A stretch of 64,000 bases of DNA, from the NCBI RefSeq assembly GCF_020171625.1, contig NZ_JAIUZY010000008.1:62001-126000 (forward strand), written 5' to 3'. Below, one piece after another: positions 55,817 to 64,000 of this stretch. This stretch comes from Salipiger bermudensis (GTDB taxonomy: Bacteria > Pseudomonadota > Alphaproteobacteria > Rhodobacterales > Rhodobacteraceae). The notes below the pieces were generated by a model that was not told the origin of the DNA, searched no databases, and saw nothing but the letters and a program-made list of their open reading frames with translations. Made by a program: the position numbers and the translations under genes. How positions within the stretch are numbered: the first letter of the stretch is position 1; every line of letters starts with the position of its first letter.

Positions 55817-58240
55817 TCAGGTGAAGGTGTTGTCGCGGGGGAAGCCGCGCGGCGCCATCCGGCCCGAGCCGGCGCGCTTGCCGATCCACTCGTCGAGCGC
55901 GGCCTCGGTGCGGGTGCGGCCGGCCGGATCCTTCCAGCTCAGGCCGAGAGCCAGCGTGAAGGTGGTGGCATCCGAGAGCCCGCCATCCTTGTACTTCTGC
56001 AGCCGAACGCCCTTGCCGCGGCCCATTTCGGGCAGCTCGTCGAGCATGAAGACCAGCACCTTGCGGTTCTCGCCGACCACGGCCACCGCATCGCCGGTGA
56101 CCGGCTTGCAGACCTGCGTCTTGACGCCGTCCTTGACGTTGAGCACCTGCTTGCCGCTGCGGGTCTGCGCCACCACGTCGTTTTCGGGCACGATGAAGCC
56201 GTCGCCGGCCGAGGAGGCCACCAGCAGCTTGCGTCCGGGGGTGTGCACGAAGAGGTCGTGGATCTCGGCCTCGTTGGGCAGGTCGACCATGAGGCGCACC
56301 GGCTCGCCCATGCCGCGCCCGCCGGGCAGGTTGGCCGCCGACAGGGTGTAGAAGCGCCCGTTCGATCCCACGACCAGAAGTTTGTCGGTGGTCTCGGCGT
56401 GGAAGATGAAGCGCGGGCCGTCGCCATCCTTGAACTTCAGTTCGCGGTTGAGGTCGATATGGCCGGTCATGGCGCGGATCCAGCCCATCTGGCTGCACAC
56501 CACGGTGATCGGCTCGCGCTCGATCATCGCCTCGAGCGGCACCTCCTCGACCTCCCCGGCCTCGGCAAAGGTGGTCAGGCGGGCGCCGCGGTCGAGATCC
56601 TTGGCGAAGGCCTTTTTGACCTCACGAAGCTGCTCGGAGACGCGCTTCCACTGCAGGTCTTCGCTGGCGAGCAGGTCCTCGAGACCGGCGCGCTCTTCCA
56701 TCAGCTTGTCGCGCTCGTTGACCAGCTCGAGCTCCTCGAGCCGGCGCAGGCTGCGCAGGCGCATGTTGAGGATGGCCTCGGCCTGAACGTCCGAGAGGCC
56801 CTCGGACCGGCCGCCAAAGCGCTGCGGGATCTGCGTCGGCGTGCCTTCGGCGGCAAGTACGCCACGAGCCTCGGCCTCGGGATCGGCGCGCAGTTCGAGC
56901 GCCTTCACGTCGATGCCCGCGAGCGGCGAGCGGTAGTCGCGCTCGTCGGTGGCGCGGGCGATCGTCGCCTGATGCGGCTTCGACCAGTCCTCGTACATCA
57001 GCGCCGCCTTGGGATCGTCGTCGTAGCGGATGATGTCGATCACGCGGTCGAGGTTGAGGAAGGCGATGATCAGGCCTTCGAGCACCTCGAGCCGGTTGTC
57101 GATCTTGGCCATGCGGTGCCGGGCACGCCGGCACAGCACGTCGCGGCGGAAGTCGAGGAAGGCGCGCAGGACTTCCTTGAGCGAGCAGACCTTGGGCGTC
57201 ACGCCGTCGATCAGCACATTCATGTTGAGCGAGAAGCGGGTCTCGAGGTCGCTGTTCTTGAACAGCATGTTCATCAGCAGGTCCGGGTCGACGTTCTTCG
57301 ACTTCGGCTCCAGCACCATGCGAATGTCCTCAGCGCTCTCGTCGCGGATATCGGCGAGGATCGGCACCTTCTTGGTCTGGATCAGCTCGGCGAGCCGCTC
57401 GACCAGCTTGGACTTCTGCACCTGGTAGGGGATCTCGGTGACCACCGCCTGCCACTGGCCGCGGCCAAGGTCCTCGACCTCCCACTTGGCGCGCAGGCGG
57501 ATCGAGCCACGCCCGGTGCGATAGGCCTGTGCGATGTTGTCACGCGGCTCGACGATCACCCCGCCGGTGGGGAAATCGGGGCCGGGCACGTATTGCAGCA
57601 GCGTGTCGTCGCCGGCGCCGGGCGCCTTGATGAGATGCAGACAGGCGTCGATCAGCTCGCCGATATTGTGCGGCGGGATGTTGGTCGCCATGCCCACCGC
57701 GATGCCGCTCGAGCCATTGGCGAGCAGGTTCGGGTAGGACGCCGGGAGCACCGACGGCTCTTCGAGGCGACCATCGTAGTTGGGGCGGAAATCGACCGAG
57801 TTCTCGTCGAGCCCGTCGAGCAGCGCCTCGGCCATGATCGTCATGCGCGCCTCGGTGTAGCGCGAGGCCGCCGGGTTGTCGCCGTCGATATTGCCGAAGT
57901 TGCCCTGACCGTCGACCAGCGGGTAGCGGATGGTGAAATCCTGCGCGAGTCGCGCCATGGCGTCGTAGATCGCCGCGTCGCCATGCGGGTGGAAGTCCCC
58001 CATGGTGTCGCCCGAGATTTTCGCGGACTTCAGGAAGCCCCCGTTGGAACTCAAACGCAGTCTGCGCATTGCATATAGGATACGACGATGAACGGGCTTG
58101 AGCCCGTCCCGGGCATCCGGGAGGGCGCGGTTCATAATCGTCGACAGCGCATAGGTCAGGTAGCGGTCGCCGATGGCGCGGCGCAGAGGCTCGGCCACGT
58201 CACGGGGGTTCATATTGGGGTCATCGACGATGTCATTCAT
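55817..58240 (-). CDS. parC: DNA topoisomerase IV subunit A
   Basis: ParC cuts and rejoins DNA to separate linked daughter chromosomes with ParE. The 807-residue product has [20 protein letters not shown] (about 19-38), [33 protein letters not shown], and the catalytic Tyr in [10 protein letters not shown] (about 126). C-terminal beta-pinwheel repeats are short, as in ParC rather than GyrA, and no GyrA box is seen. The start at 58240 fits the family; the frame is open to 58375. parE is not in the window. Confidence 0.95.
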   Translation of the reverse strand: MNDIVDDPNMNPRDVAEPLRRAIGDRYLTYALSTIMNRALPDARDGLKPVHRRILYAMRRLRLSSNGGFLKSAKISGDTMGDFHPHGDAAIYDAMARLAQDFTIRYPLVDGQGNFGNIDGDNPAASRYTEARMTIMAEALLDGLDENSVDFRPNYDGRLEEPSVLPASYPNLLANGSSGIAVGMATNIPPHNIGELIDACLHLIKAPGAGDDTLLQYVPGPDFPTGGVIVEPRDNIAQAYRTGRGSIRLRAKWEVEDLGRGQWQAVVTEIPYQVQKSKLVERLAELIQTKKVPILADIRDESAEDIRMVLEPKSKNVDPDLLMNMLFKNSDLETRFSLNMNVLIDGVTPKVCSLKEVLRAFLDFRRDVLCRRARHRMAKIDNRLEVLEGLIIAFLNLDRVIDIIRYDDDPKAALMYEDWSKPHQATIARATDERDYRSPLAGIDVKALELRADPEAEARGVLAAEGTPTQIPQRFGGRSEGLSDVQAEAILNMRLRSLRRLEELELVNERDKLMEERAGLEDLLASEDLQWKRVSEQLREVKKAFAKDLDRGARLTTFAEAGEVEEVPLEAMIEREPITVVCSQMGWIRAMTGHIDLNRELKFKDGDGPRFIFHAETTDKLLVVGSNGRFYTLSAANLPGGRGMGEPVRLMVDLPNEAEIHDLFVHTPGRKLLVASSAGDGFIVPENDVVAQTRSGKQVLNVKDGVKTQVCKPVTGDAVAVVGENRKVLVFMLDELPEMGRGKGVRLQKYKDGGLSDATTFTLALGLSWKDPAGRTRTEAALDEWIGKRAGSGRMAPRGFPRDNTFT

Positions 58241-58423
58241 AGATGCTGAAATATCTGCCGAGCGCGGGGCGGTAAAGCCGTCCGCGACCGCGCGGCGAAA
58301 ATTTTCCGGCTCTGGCGCTCGTACGCGTCGGAAATCTGCTATGATGGTGCCATCCGCACCGGCGTCGCGTGCCACATTTATTGACTCTTTTTATGATCAG
58401 TTTTGCAAGGGGGGCCGTTCGTC

Positions 58424-59080
58424 ATGATCCGGTTCGTTCTCATCGTCTCGACCTTCGGATTTCTCTCGCTGGCGTGGTACCAGATGTCCGGCGGCGCGGA
58501 TTTCGAACCCGGCACGCAGACCGCAGGCCTGCCTTCGCTGAGCTTTCCGGACGATAGTGGCGCCACATCTGCCGACGCGGCCGCTCCGCAGGTGGCGCGG
58601 GCCGATCTCAGCGGTGCCGATCTGACCTCCGTTGCAAAGGTGGCCGGCGCATCCACGGGGTCTGCGGACTCCGATGTCATCGCGCCGAAACTCGACGTGA
58701 CGCTCGCGGCCGCCGCTGGGAAGCCGAAGGCCGCCGTGGCGCCTGAGAAGGCCGTTGAAGTGGCTGCGCTCGATACCCGCACCGATGCGGTGGTCGCGAC
58801 TTCGTCTTCGAACGCCGTCGTCCAGCGGGTCGTGTTCGGCGGCGCGGCTCAGGAACAGCCCGAGGCTGCGGATGCGGCGATGGATCTGCGTCTGGTGACC
58901 GGCAATGTCGTCAATGTTCGCAACGGTCCCGGCACCGGCTACTCGGTGGTCAACCAGCTTCGCCGTGGCGAAGAGGTCAAGGTGTTGACCGATCCGGGTG
59001 ACGGCTGGGTGAAGCTGCAGGCGCTCGAGACCAAGCGGATTGGATGGATGTCCGCCCGTTTCCTCGACGCCGCCGACTGA
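58424..59080 (+). CDS. SH3 (SH3b) domain protein with N-terminal membrane anchor
   Basis: A 218-residue protein with an N-terminal hydrophobic helix (IRFVLIVSTFGFLSLAWYQM), about 120 residues of Ala/Asp-rich linker, and a C-terminal bacterial SH3 domain (LRLVTGNVVNVRNGPGTGYS, RRGEEVKVLTDPGDGWVKLQ, RIGWMSARFL, about 155-214). Such proteins sit in the periplasm and often bind cell-wall material. ATG 58424 has AAGGGGGG upstream. Divergent from parC. Confidence 0.88.
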   Translation: MIRFVLIVSTFGFLSLAWYQMSGGADFEPGTQTAGLPSLSFPDDSGATSADAAAPQVARADLSGADLTSVAKVAGASTGSADSDVIAPKLDVTLAAAAGKPKAAVAPEKAVEVAALDTRTDAVVATSSSNAVVQRVVFGGAAQEQPEAADAAMDLRLVTGNVVNVRNGPGTGYSVVNQLRRGEEVKVLTDPGDGWVKLQALETKRIGWMSARFLDAAD

Positions 59081-59139
59081 GCGACGCTTGATCTGCCGCA
59101 GGGCTTGGCTTACCCGGCCCGCAGCAGGAAAGGGCGCGC

Positions 59140-59973
59140 ATGACCGGCAAGACGATCCTCATCACCGGATGTTCCTCGGGCATCGGCTACGACGCCGCCC
59201 ACGGCTTGCGCGCCCGCGGCTGGAGGGTTTTCGCCTCCTGCCGTCAGGAACATGACTGCGACAGGCTCCGCGACGAGGGGTTCGAGAGCCCGCAGCTCGA
59301 TTACGGTGACGAGGCGAGCATCCATCGCGCCCTCGGCGAGGTGCTCGAGGCGACCGGCGGCGCGCTCGATGCGCTCTACAACAATGGCGCCCATGCGGTG
59401 CCCGGCGCGCTTGAGGATCTTCCGACCGGCGCGCTGCGCGAGATCTTCGAGGCCAACGTCTTTGGCTGGCACACGCTGACTCGCGCGGTGATCCCGGTCA
59501 TGCGCGCGCAGGGCCACGGCCGCATCATCAACTGCTCCTCGGTCCTGGGGCTGGTGCCGATGCCGTGGCGCGGGGCCTATGTCTCGACCAAGTTCGCGCT
59601 TGAGGGGATGACGGATGTGCTGCGGATCGAGATGCGCGACACGCCGATCAAGGTGATCCTCATCGAACCCGGCCCGATCACCTCCCGCATTCGGGCGAAC
59701 TCCGTGCCGCATTTCGAAACCTGGATCGACTGGCGCGCCTCGCCCCGGTCGAAGCAATACGAGGCCTCTCTGCTCAAGCGGCTCTATGCCGCGCCCTCGA
59801 AGGACCGGTTCGAACTGCCGCCCTCTGCGGTGACGGAGAAGCTTGCCCACGCGCTTGAGCACCCCCGGCCGAAGCCGCGCTATTACGTGACTTTCCCGAC
59901 CCATCTGATGGGACGCCTGCGGCGTCTCCTGCCGACCCGTGCGCTCGATGCGCTGATCGACCGCGCCCGATAA
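59140..59973 (+). CDS. SDR-family oxidoreductase
   Basis: A 277-residue short-chain dehydrogenase. TGCSSGIGYDAAHGLRARGW (about 8-27) is the cofactor site, LYNNGAHAVPG replaces NNAG, INCSSVLG holds the Ser and YVSTKFALEGM the Tyr/Lys pair. The longer C-terminus with PGPITSRIRANS and a basic tail (MGRLRRLLPTRALD) resembles retinol-dehydrogenase-like or lipid-acting SDRs. It follows the SH3 gene by 59 bases. Substrate unknown. Confidence 0.9.
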   Translation: MTGKTILITGCSSGIGYDAAHGLRARGWRVFASCRQEHDCDRLRDEGFESPQLDYGDEASIHRALGEVLEATGGALDALYNNGAHAVPGALEDLPTGALREIFEANVFGWHTLTRAVIPVMRAQGHGRIINCSSVLGLVPMPWRGAYVSTKFALEGMTDVLRIEMRDTPIKVILIEPGPITSRIRANSVPHFETWIDWRASPRSKQYEASLLKRLYAAPSKDRFELPPSAVTEKLAHALEHPRPKPRYYVTFPTHLMGRLRRLLPTRALDALIDRAR

Positions 59974-60033
59974 CCGGTTCGCTTTTTCCGCCCGACCGGC
60001 TATGTCTCGCACAAAGCCGCGGAGGAGCTGCCA

Positions 60034-60237
60034 ATGAAAGACGATCCCCTGTTCATCGTGATGGCCATCGCCATGCTTGTGGTGGTCGGTATCCTGTTGT
60101 TCGGCATCGGCACCTTCGCCCGGGGCGGCGAGTTCAACAAGAAATACGCGAACAAGGCGATGCGCTGGCGCATCATCGCGCAGTTCCTCGCGGTGGTGCT
60201 GATCATCCTGTTCGTGCTGATCCGCGGAGGAAGCTGA
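60034..60237 (+). CDS. HIG1-domain (twin transmembrane) small protein
   Basis: A 67-residue protein with two hydrophobic helices (IVMAIAMLVVVGILLFGIGT and IIAQFLAVVLIILFVLI) joined by GGEFNKKYANKAMRWRIIAQ. The R-x-R-x3-Q (RWRIIAQ) matches the HIG1 type 2 motif, known from respiratory supercomplex factors that act on cytochrome c oxidase. GGAGGAG-like SD ahead of ATG 60034. It lies two bases before the PduO gene, an arrangement without an obvious functional reason. Confidence 0.85.
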   Translation: MKDDPLFIVMAIAMLVVVGILLFGIGTFARGGEFNKKYANKAMRWRIIAQFLAVVLIILFVLIRGGS

Positions 60238-60239
60238 GC

Positions 60240-60812
60240 ATGGTCGTTCTGAGCAAGATCTACACCCGCACCGGCGACAAGGGCGACACCGCGCTGGTCG
60301 ACGGCACCCGCGTGCCCAAGTTCAACGCCCGGGTCGAGGCCTATGGCACCGCGGACGAGCTGAACGCGGTGCTGGGGGTGACGCGGCTGCACGCCGATGC
60401 CGATCTCGACGCGGCTCTGTCGCGGATCCAGAACGACCTGTTCGATCTCGGCGCCGATCTGGGCCGGCCCGACGTGGCCAAGGACGCCGAGGCCGGTTAC
60501 CCGGTGCTGCGCATGGTGGCGCGGCAGGTGGACCGGCTCGAGGAAGAAATCGACGCGATGAACGCCCGGCTCGAGCCCTTGCGCAGCTTCGTTCTGCCGG
60601 GTGGGTCGGCGGTCTCCGCGCATCTGCACCAGTGCCGCACCGTGGCCCGCCGCGCCGAACGCCGCGCGGTGGAGCTGGCCTCGGTCGAGGAGGTGAACGA
60701 GCACGCGGTGAAATACCTCAACCGCCTCAGCGACTGGTTCTTCGTCGCCTCGCGTATCGCCAATGACGACGGCAAGGCAGATGTCTTGTGGGTTCCGGGA
60801 GCGAACCGCTGA
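60240..60812 (+). CDS. Cob(I)yrinic acid a,c-diamide adenosyltransferase (PduO type)
   Basis: A 190-residue PduO-family enzyme that attaches the adenosyl group of ATP to cob(I)alamin. Marks are KIYTRTGDKGDTALVDGTRV (about 5-24), VEAYGTADELNAVLG (about 33), FVLPGGSAVSAHLHQCRTVA and RRAERRAVEL (about 140). The last codons (GA-N-R-stop) are part of the first 83-bp tandem repeat that follows, so the 3' end has been duplicated downstream. Confidence 0.94.
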   Translation: MVVLSKIYTRTGDKGDTALVDGTRVPKFNARVEAYGTADELNAVLGVTRLHADADLDAALSRIQNDLFDLGADLGRPDVAKDAEAGYPVLRMVARQVDRLEEEIDAMNARLEPLRSFVLPGGSAVSAHLHQCRTVARRAERRAVELASVEEVNEHAVKYLNRLSDWFFVASRIANDDGKADVLWVPGANR

Positions 60813-61094
60813 CAAGCGGCGGGGCGTCCAGTGGACGGCCCGGCTCCCGGAAGCGCCGGCAGGCGCCGGCCCGGAGGGCGGGCGCGAACCGCTGACAAGC
60901 GGCGGGGCGTCCAGTGGACGGCCCGGCTCCCGGAAGCGCCGGCAGGCGCCGGCCCGGAGGGCGGGAGCGAACCGCTGACAAGCGGCGGGGCGTCCAGTGG
61001 ACGGCCCGGCTCCCGGAAGCGCCGGCAGGCGCCGGCCCGGAGGGCGGGAGCGAACCGCTGACAAGCGGCGGGGCGTCCAGTGGACGGCCCGGCT
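60803..61094 (+). repeat. 83-bp tandem repeat, three full copies and a 43-bp partial
   Basis: GAACCGCTGACAAGCGG begins copies at 60803, 60886, 60969 and 61052, each 83 bases apart; the last stops at 61094. Copies are identical except for GGCGC versus GGAGC at the junction. Each holds CCGC-TGACAA-GCGG, GTCCA-G-TGGAC and a GCGCCGGC direct pair, so it can fold strongly. The first copy begins in the last codons of the PduO gene. Period 83 is not a multiple of three, so frames shift at each copy and the open frames within are not genes. Confidence 0.95.
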
Positions 61095-61118
61095 GAGGCG
61101 GCAGACGGTTGAACAGGG

Positions 61119-62396
61119 CTATTTCGGCAACAACAACCGCTCGAGGCTCCGCCCCATCACCCGCGCGCTGTCGAGCATGTCGGTGACGCCGATCCATTCG
61201 TCGGGCTTGTGCGCCAGTTCCAGCACCCCGGGGCCATAGGCGATGCAGTTCCTCAGCTTGCCGATCCGGTCGATGTGCTTCTGGTCGTAGCTGCCGGGCG
61301 AGGCGACGTAGGTCGCCTCGGTGCCCAGTTCCTCGCGGATCGCCTCGGTCACCGTTGTCACCACCGGTGCGTCGCGGTCGGTCATCGAGGGGATGACGCG
61401 GTTGAGCTCGCGCAGTTCGTAGTCGAAGTTCTCGCGCCGCGCCTTAAGGTCCTCGAGCAGCGCCACCACCTCGTCGCGCACCCCGTCGGCGGTCTCCTCG
61501 ATGAGGAAACGCCGGTCGATCACGATACGGCAGCTGTCCGGAACGCAATGGGCCGGCAGCCCGTCGAACTCCGGCGGATTTTCGGGCTGGCCGCCGTGGA
61601 TCGCGTTGATGTTCATCGTCGACTGCCGGGCGCCTTCGGGCACCACCGGCATCTCGGTGTGCCGCGCCGCCATCGCCGGGAACAGCCGTTCCTCGAAGGC
61701 GGCCAGCACCGCACCCATGTGGCGCACCGCGCAGTCGCCGAGGAAGGGCATGGAGCCGTGGGCGATCTCGCCCTTGGTCTCGATCTCGGCCCACCAGCCG
61801 CCGCGGTGGCCGAGGCAGATGCGGTCCTTGTTGAGCGGCTCGGGAATGATCACGTGCTGCACCCGCTCGGGTGCGAACCAGCCTTTTTCCGCTAGGTAGG
61901 CCACGCCGCCATAGCCGCCGGATTCCTCGTCCGCCGTGGCGCTGATCTCGATGGCGCCGGCATAGTCGGGATGGGCCTCGATGAAAGCCTCGGCGGCGAT
62001 CACCGAGGCAGCAAGGCCGCCCTTCATGTCACACGCGCCGCGCCCGAAGATGCGGTCGCCGTCGAGCTCCGCGCCGAACGGGTCGCGGGTCCAGCCGTGG
62101 CCGACCTCGACCACGTCGTGATGCGAGTTGAAATGCACGCAGTCGCCGGGGCGGGTGCCCTCGTGGCGGGCGACGAGGTTCCAGCGCGGGAAGCGCGCGC
62201 TGTCGCCGGGCGCGCCCTCGGCTCGGACCAGCTCGCAGGCTAAGCCGCGGGCGGCGAGCCGGGTCTTCAGGGCATCGCAAATCGCGCGGTAGTTCTCGCC
62301 GGGCGGGTTCAGGGTCGGGATGCGGATCAGCGCCTGCGTCAGCGCGATCAGCTCGTCGCGCTTGGCCTCGATCCGCCGGGAAAGGCTGTCACTCAT
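61119..62396 (-). CDS. M20-family deacylase (ArgE/DapE type)
   Basis: A 425-residue zinc hydrolase of the acetylornithine deacetylase / succinyl-diaminopimelate desuccinylase family. Metal ligands are in VHFNSHHDVVEVGHGW (about 92-107), GRGACDMKGGLAAS (about 124), ATADEESGGYGG (about 158) and IIPEP; a late His is in GSYDQKHID. It may deacylate an amino acid derivative; true ArgE or DapE cannot be told apart here and its lone position does not help. Start ATG 62396. Confidence 0.9.
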   Translation of the reverse strand: MSDSLSRRIEAKRDELIALTQALIRIPTLNPPGENYRAICDALKTRLAARGLACELVRAEGAPGDSARFPRWNLVARHEGTRPGDCVHFNSHHDVVEVGHGWTRDPFGAELDGDRIFGRGACDMKGGLAASVIAAEAFIEAHPDYAGAIEISATADEESGGYGGVAYLAEKGWFAPERVQHVIIPEPLNKDRICLGHRGGWWAEIETKGEIAHGSMPFLGDCAVRHMGAVLAAFEERLFPAMAARHTEMPVVPEGARQSTMNINAIHGGQPENPPEFDGLPAHCVPDSCRIVIDRRFLIEETADGVRDEVVALLEDLKARRENFDYELRELNRVIPSMTDRDAPVVTTVTEAIREELGTEATYVASPGSYDQKHIDRIGKLRNCIAYGPGVLELAHKPDEWIGVTDMLDSARVMGRSLERLLLPK

Positions 62397-62457
62397 GGCG
62401 CCACTGTTCCCGGGATTGGCGCCCGGCGCAAGGGTGATGCCGGTCGCACGGGTGCAA

Positions 62458-62521
62458 GGAATTTTCGGCGAAAATTCCTCTTCGCGGCGGGCGGGAGAAG
62501 AAAATTCGGACGAATTTTCTT
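62458..62521. repeat. Pair of AT-rich palindromes (copy 2)
   Basis: GGAATTTTC-GGC-GAAAATTCC (62458-62478) is followed after 19 bases by AAGAAAATTCG-GA-CGAATTTTCTT arms at 62498-62521. The second palindrome matches 4299-4322 at 22 of 24 positions. It lies behind the DUF2125 gene and in front of the M20 gene (both minus strand), so it could end the former. Confidence 0.85.
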
Positions 62522-62532
62522 GGGTGCCGAGC

Positions 62533-63483
62533 TCAGTGCATTTGCGGGGCGGCGCCGAGCGGCAGGATGCCGAGCCAGGTCCGGCGGTCGCGGAACTCGA
62601 AGGTGACGTCGATCGTGTCGCGCCGCCCGGACAGCCCGGCGAGCAGTTGGGTACCGCCCTCGATCAGCGCCAGTAGCTCCTCGGGCACGCGCCCGGCGCG
62701 GCGCTCGGTCTCGATGGCCTCGGCCACGTTCTCCACCCGCAGGGAGAGCTCGCCCTCGGGATAGCCGTCCTCGTCCACATCCATCTCGCCGGCGGCGGCG
62801 ATGCGCAGCGCGTCCTTGCCGATCTCGGCGCGGGCGATCTCGATCCGCGTCGGCCGGGGCTCGCCGGCGGCGCCGAGCGACAGAGGCTCGGCCAGCGTCA
62901 CCTGTGCCTCGAGCTCCAGACCGTCCTCGCTGCCGCCGGGCAGGGCGGCACCGCCGGTGGCGATGCCCTCGGCATTGACGGCAATGCGGTAGCGGCGGTC
63001 GCTGTCCTCGGTGCGGCCGATCGCGGCGGTCAGGTCGCGCAGCGCCAGCGGCGCCTCGCCCGAGATGTTGAGCAGCGCGGCCTCGGCATTGGCGCGCACC
63101 AGCAGCTCGCCGTCGCGCACGAGGCTGGCGCGCAAGCCCTCGGAGGTGACCTCGTGCCGCGCGCCGTCGCGTGTCAGGACCTGTGTCTCGGGAAAGGCCA
63201 CGATGATGTGGTTGGGGTTGTAGACCACCTGAAGCACCTGCAGGACAGGCGCCTCCCAGACGGTTTCGGTCTCGGGGTCGGCCAGCAGTAGCCCGGTGAA
63301 CGTGGTGTCGAGCCGGTTGGGAAAGCCGCGCACCGCCAGATCCTCGTAGGAGGCCGCCCAGCCGTCCGCGCGCTGCGCGTCGAACCACGCCTCTATGGCG
63401 CTGCGCTGCATCCAGGCCGACCAGCCCCAGAAGGCCGACCAGGCCAGCGCCGCCGCGATCACCACCAGTGTCAGACGTTTCAC
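62533..63483 (-). CDS. DUF2125 protein with N-terminal membrane anchor
   Basis: A 316-residue protein with one N-terminal hydrophobic helix (RLTLVVIAAALAWSAFWGWS) and a large beta-rich extracytoplasmic part. DUF2125 marks are WFDAQRADGWAASYEDLAVR and GFPNRLDTTFTGLLL (about 37-75), and YNPNHIIVAFPETQ. Function unknown. The start is GTG 63483 with GGGGGAG seven bases upstream, better than the GTG at 63507. Divergent from the cyclotransferase gene. Confidence 0.88.
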   Translation of the reverse strand: MKRLTLVVIAAALAWSAFWGWSAWMQRSAIEAWFDAQRADGWAASYEDLAVRGFPNRLDTTFTGLLLADPETETVWEAPVLQVLQVVYNPNHIIVAFPETQVLTRDGARHEVTSEGLRASLVRDGELLVRANAEAALLNISGEAPLALRDLTAAIGRTEDSDRRYRIAVNAEGIATGGAALPGGSEDGLELEAQVTLAEPLSLGAAGEPRPTRIEIARAEIGKDALRIAAAGEMDVDEDGYPEGELSLRVENVAEAIETERRAGRVPEELLALIEGGTQLLAGLSGRRDTIDVTFEFRDRRTWLGILPLGAAPQMH

Positions 63484-63550
63484 CGCAGCTCCCCCTTTTC
63501 CGGACACGCCCGATGGTGTTTACAGCCCGCCAAAGGAAAGGACCAGAACC

Positions 63551-64000
63551 ATGGCGCTATGGGTCTTCGGCTACGGCTCGCTCTTGTGGAACCCCGGCTT
63601 CGAGGTGGCGGAGGCGGCGCAGGCCAGCCTGCCCGACTATCACCGCAGCTTCTGCATGCGCTCGATCCACCATCGCGGCAGCGAGGCCGAGCCCGGCCTC
63701 GTTCTGGCGCTCGACGAACAGCCCGGCGCGCTCTGCGAGGGGCTGGCCCTGCGGGCCGCCGAGGGCACCGAGGAGGCGACCCTCGCCTACCTGCGCGAGC
63801 GCGAGCTGATCTCGTCGGCCTATCTCGAGAAGCGGCTCGACGTCGATCTGCAGGACGGCCGCCGGGTCGAGGCGGTGACCTACGTGATCGATGCCGCCCA
63901 CGTGCAATATTGCGGCGGCCTGCCGCTCGAGGAGCAGGCGGGCATCATCGCGCGCGCCGTGGGCGGACGCGGTCCGAACACCGAATACCTCTACAACACC
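63551..64000 (+). CDS. Gamma-glutamylcyclotransferase, ChaC-like (cut by window edge)
   Basis: 150 codons are visible before the window ends. The start MALWVFGYGSLLWNPGF holds the YGSLLW substrate-binding loop of the ChaC group, which cleaves glutathione to 5-oxoproline and Cys-Gly. Other marks are RSFCMRSIHHRGSEAEPGLV, CEGLALRA, YLRERELISSAYLEKRL with the catalytic Glu region, and VTYVIDAAHVQYCGGL. ATG 63551 has AAGGACC upstream. The C-terminus lies outside. Confidence 0.92.
   Translation, partial: MALWVFGYGSLLWNPGFEVAEAAQASLPDYHRSFCMRSIHHRGSEAEPGLVLALDEQPGALCEGLALRAAEGTEEATLAYLRERELISSAYLEKRLDVDLQDGRRVEAVTYVIDAAHVQYCGGLPLEEQAGIIARAVGGRGPNTEYLYNT

Noticed and set aside
56243-58078. 611-codon open frame opposite parC
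   Set aside because: It is a shadow; ParC motifs including the catalytic Tyr are on the minus strand.
60803-61094. CRISPR-like look of regularly spaced repeats
   Set aside because: Units are head-to-tail without unique spacers and no cas genes are present.
60763-61239. Several open frames within the 83-bp repeat on both strands
   Set aside because: They repeat the same peptide in shifted frames because 83 is not a multiple of three; no start signals or non-repeat coding part.

Overview
The window looks like chromosomal core sequence of a high-GC alphaproteobacterium, most likely a member of the Rhodobacterales (Roseobacter group). The reasons are high GC with a strong third-position bias, three peptide deformylase genes in a row, rpoZ next to a long rel gene, a HIG1-type small membrane protein beside a PduO adenosyltransferase, DUF2125 and DUF2062 proteins, and GC-rich hairpin repeats ending in a T-rich run between genes. 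Genus is not decided here. I see no insertion sequence, prophage, rRNA or CRISPR array. There is one tRNA, Arg(CCU).

Layout. 0-1.5 kb: the start of an EAL protein and rpsD with its own promoter and terminator. 1.6-12.4 kb: a reductive pyrimidine catabolism region with preT-preA (dihydropyrimidine dehydrogenase), a RutR-like TetR repressor, a carbamoyl-amide hydrolase, a dihydropyrimidinase/hydantoinase and a NitT/TauT-type ABC importer with an acetyltransferase gene lodged inside it. Two RutR-like palindromes lie in front of preT and of the amidohydrolase gene. 12.7-15.2 kb: a degenerate receiver protein divergent from a Crp/Fnr regulator, a LacI-family regulator and the tRNA. 15.3-25.3 kb: a DUF1275 membrane protein, a lytic transglycosylase, an RTX protein, three deformylase genes, a C-S lyase, a TRIC-type channel, rnhA and small membrane proteins. 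25.3-32.9 kb: ispH, a cytochrome c, a NYN protein, folK, rpoZ-rel, DUF2062 and an EamA transporter.

33-43.7 kb: an orphan peptide-type binding protein, panBC, a PhnM-like amidohydrolase, a Nudix protein, a Dpp/Opp-type importer with both ATPases fused, an aldehyde dehydrogenase and an SDR. 43.7-44.2 kb is a tandem repeat array. 44.2-50.7 kb: a NylC-like P1 peptidase, an SseB protein, an Fe-S type uracil-DNA glycosylase, an ArsR regulator with an ArsP-like permease, and KpsT/KpsE-like capsule export genes without KpsM. 50.7-64 kb: an FMN reductase, etfBA, an M48 peptidase, a YjgN protein, parC, an SH3 protein, an SDR, a HIG1 protein, a PduO enzyme followed by an 83-bp tandem repeat, an M20 hydrolase, DUF2125 and a cut-off gamma-glutamylcyclotransferase.

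How the parts may work together: uracil or thymine taken up by the ABC importer would be reduced by PreTA, ring-opened by the hydantoinase and cleaved by the amidohydrolase to beta-alanine (or its methyl form), ammonia and CO2, under RutR-type control. Beta-alanine is also the substrate of PanC, encoded 24 kb away. The least explained signals are the non-coding repeats (one is translated as the N-terminus of an ABC ATPase), the deformylase paralogue that has lost its catalytic Glu and Cys ligand, and the pseudo-receiver beside a three-cysteine Fnr-like protein.
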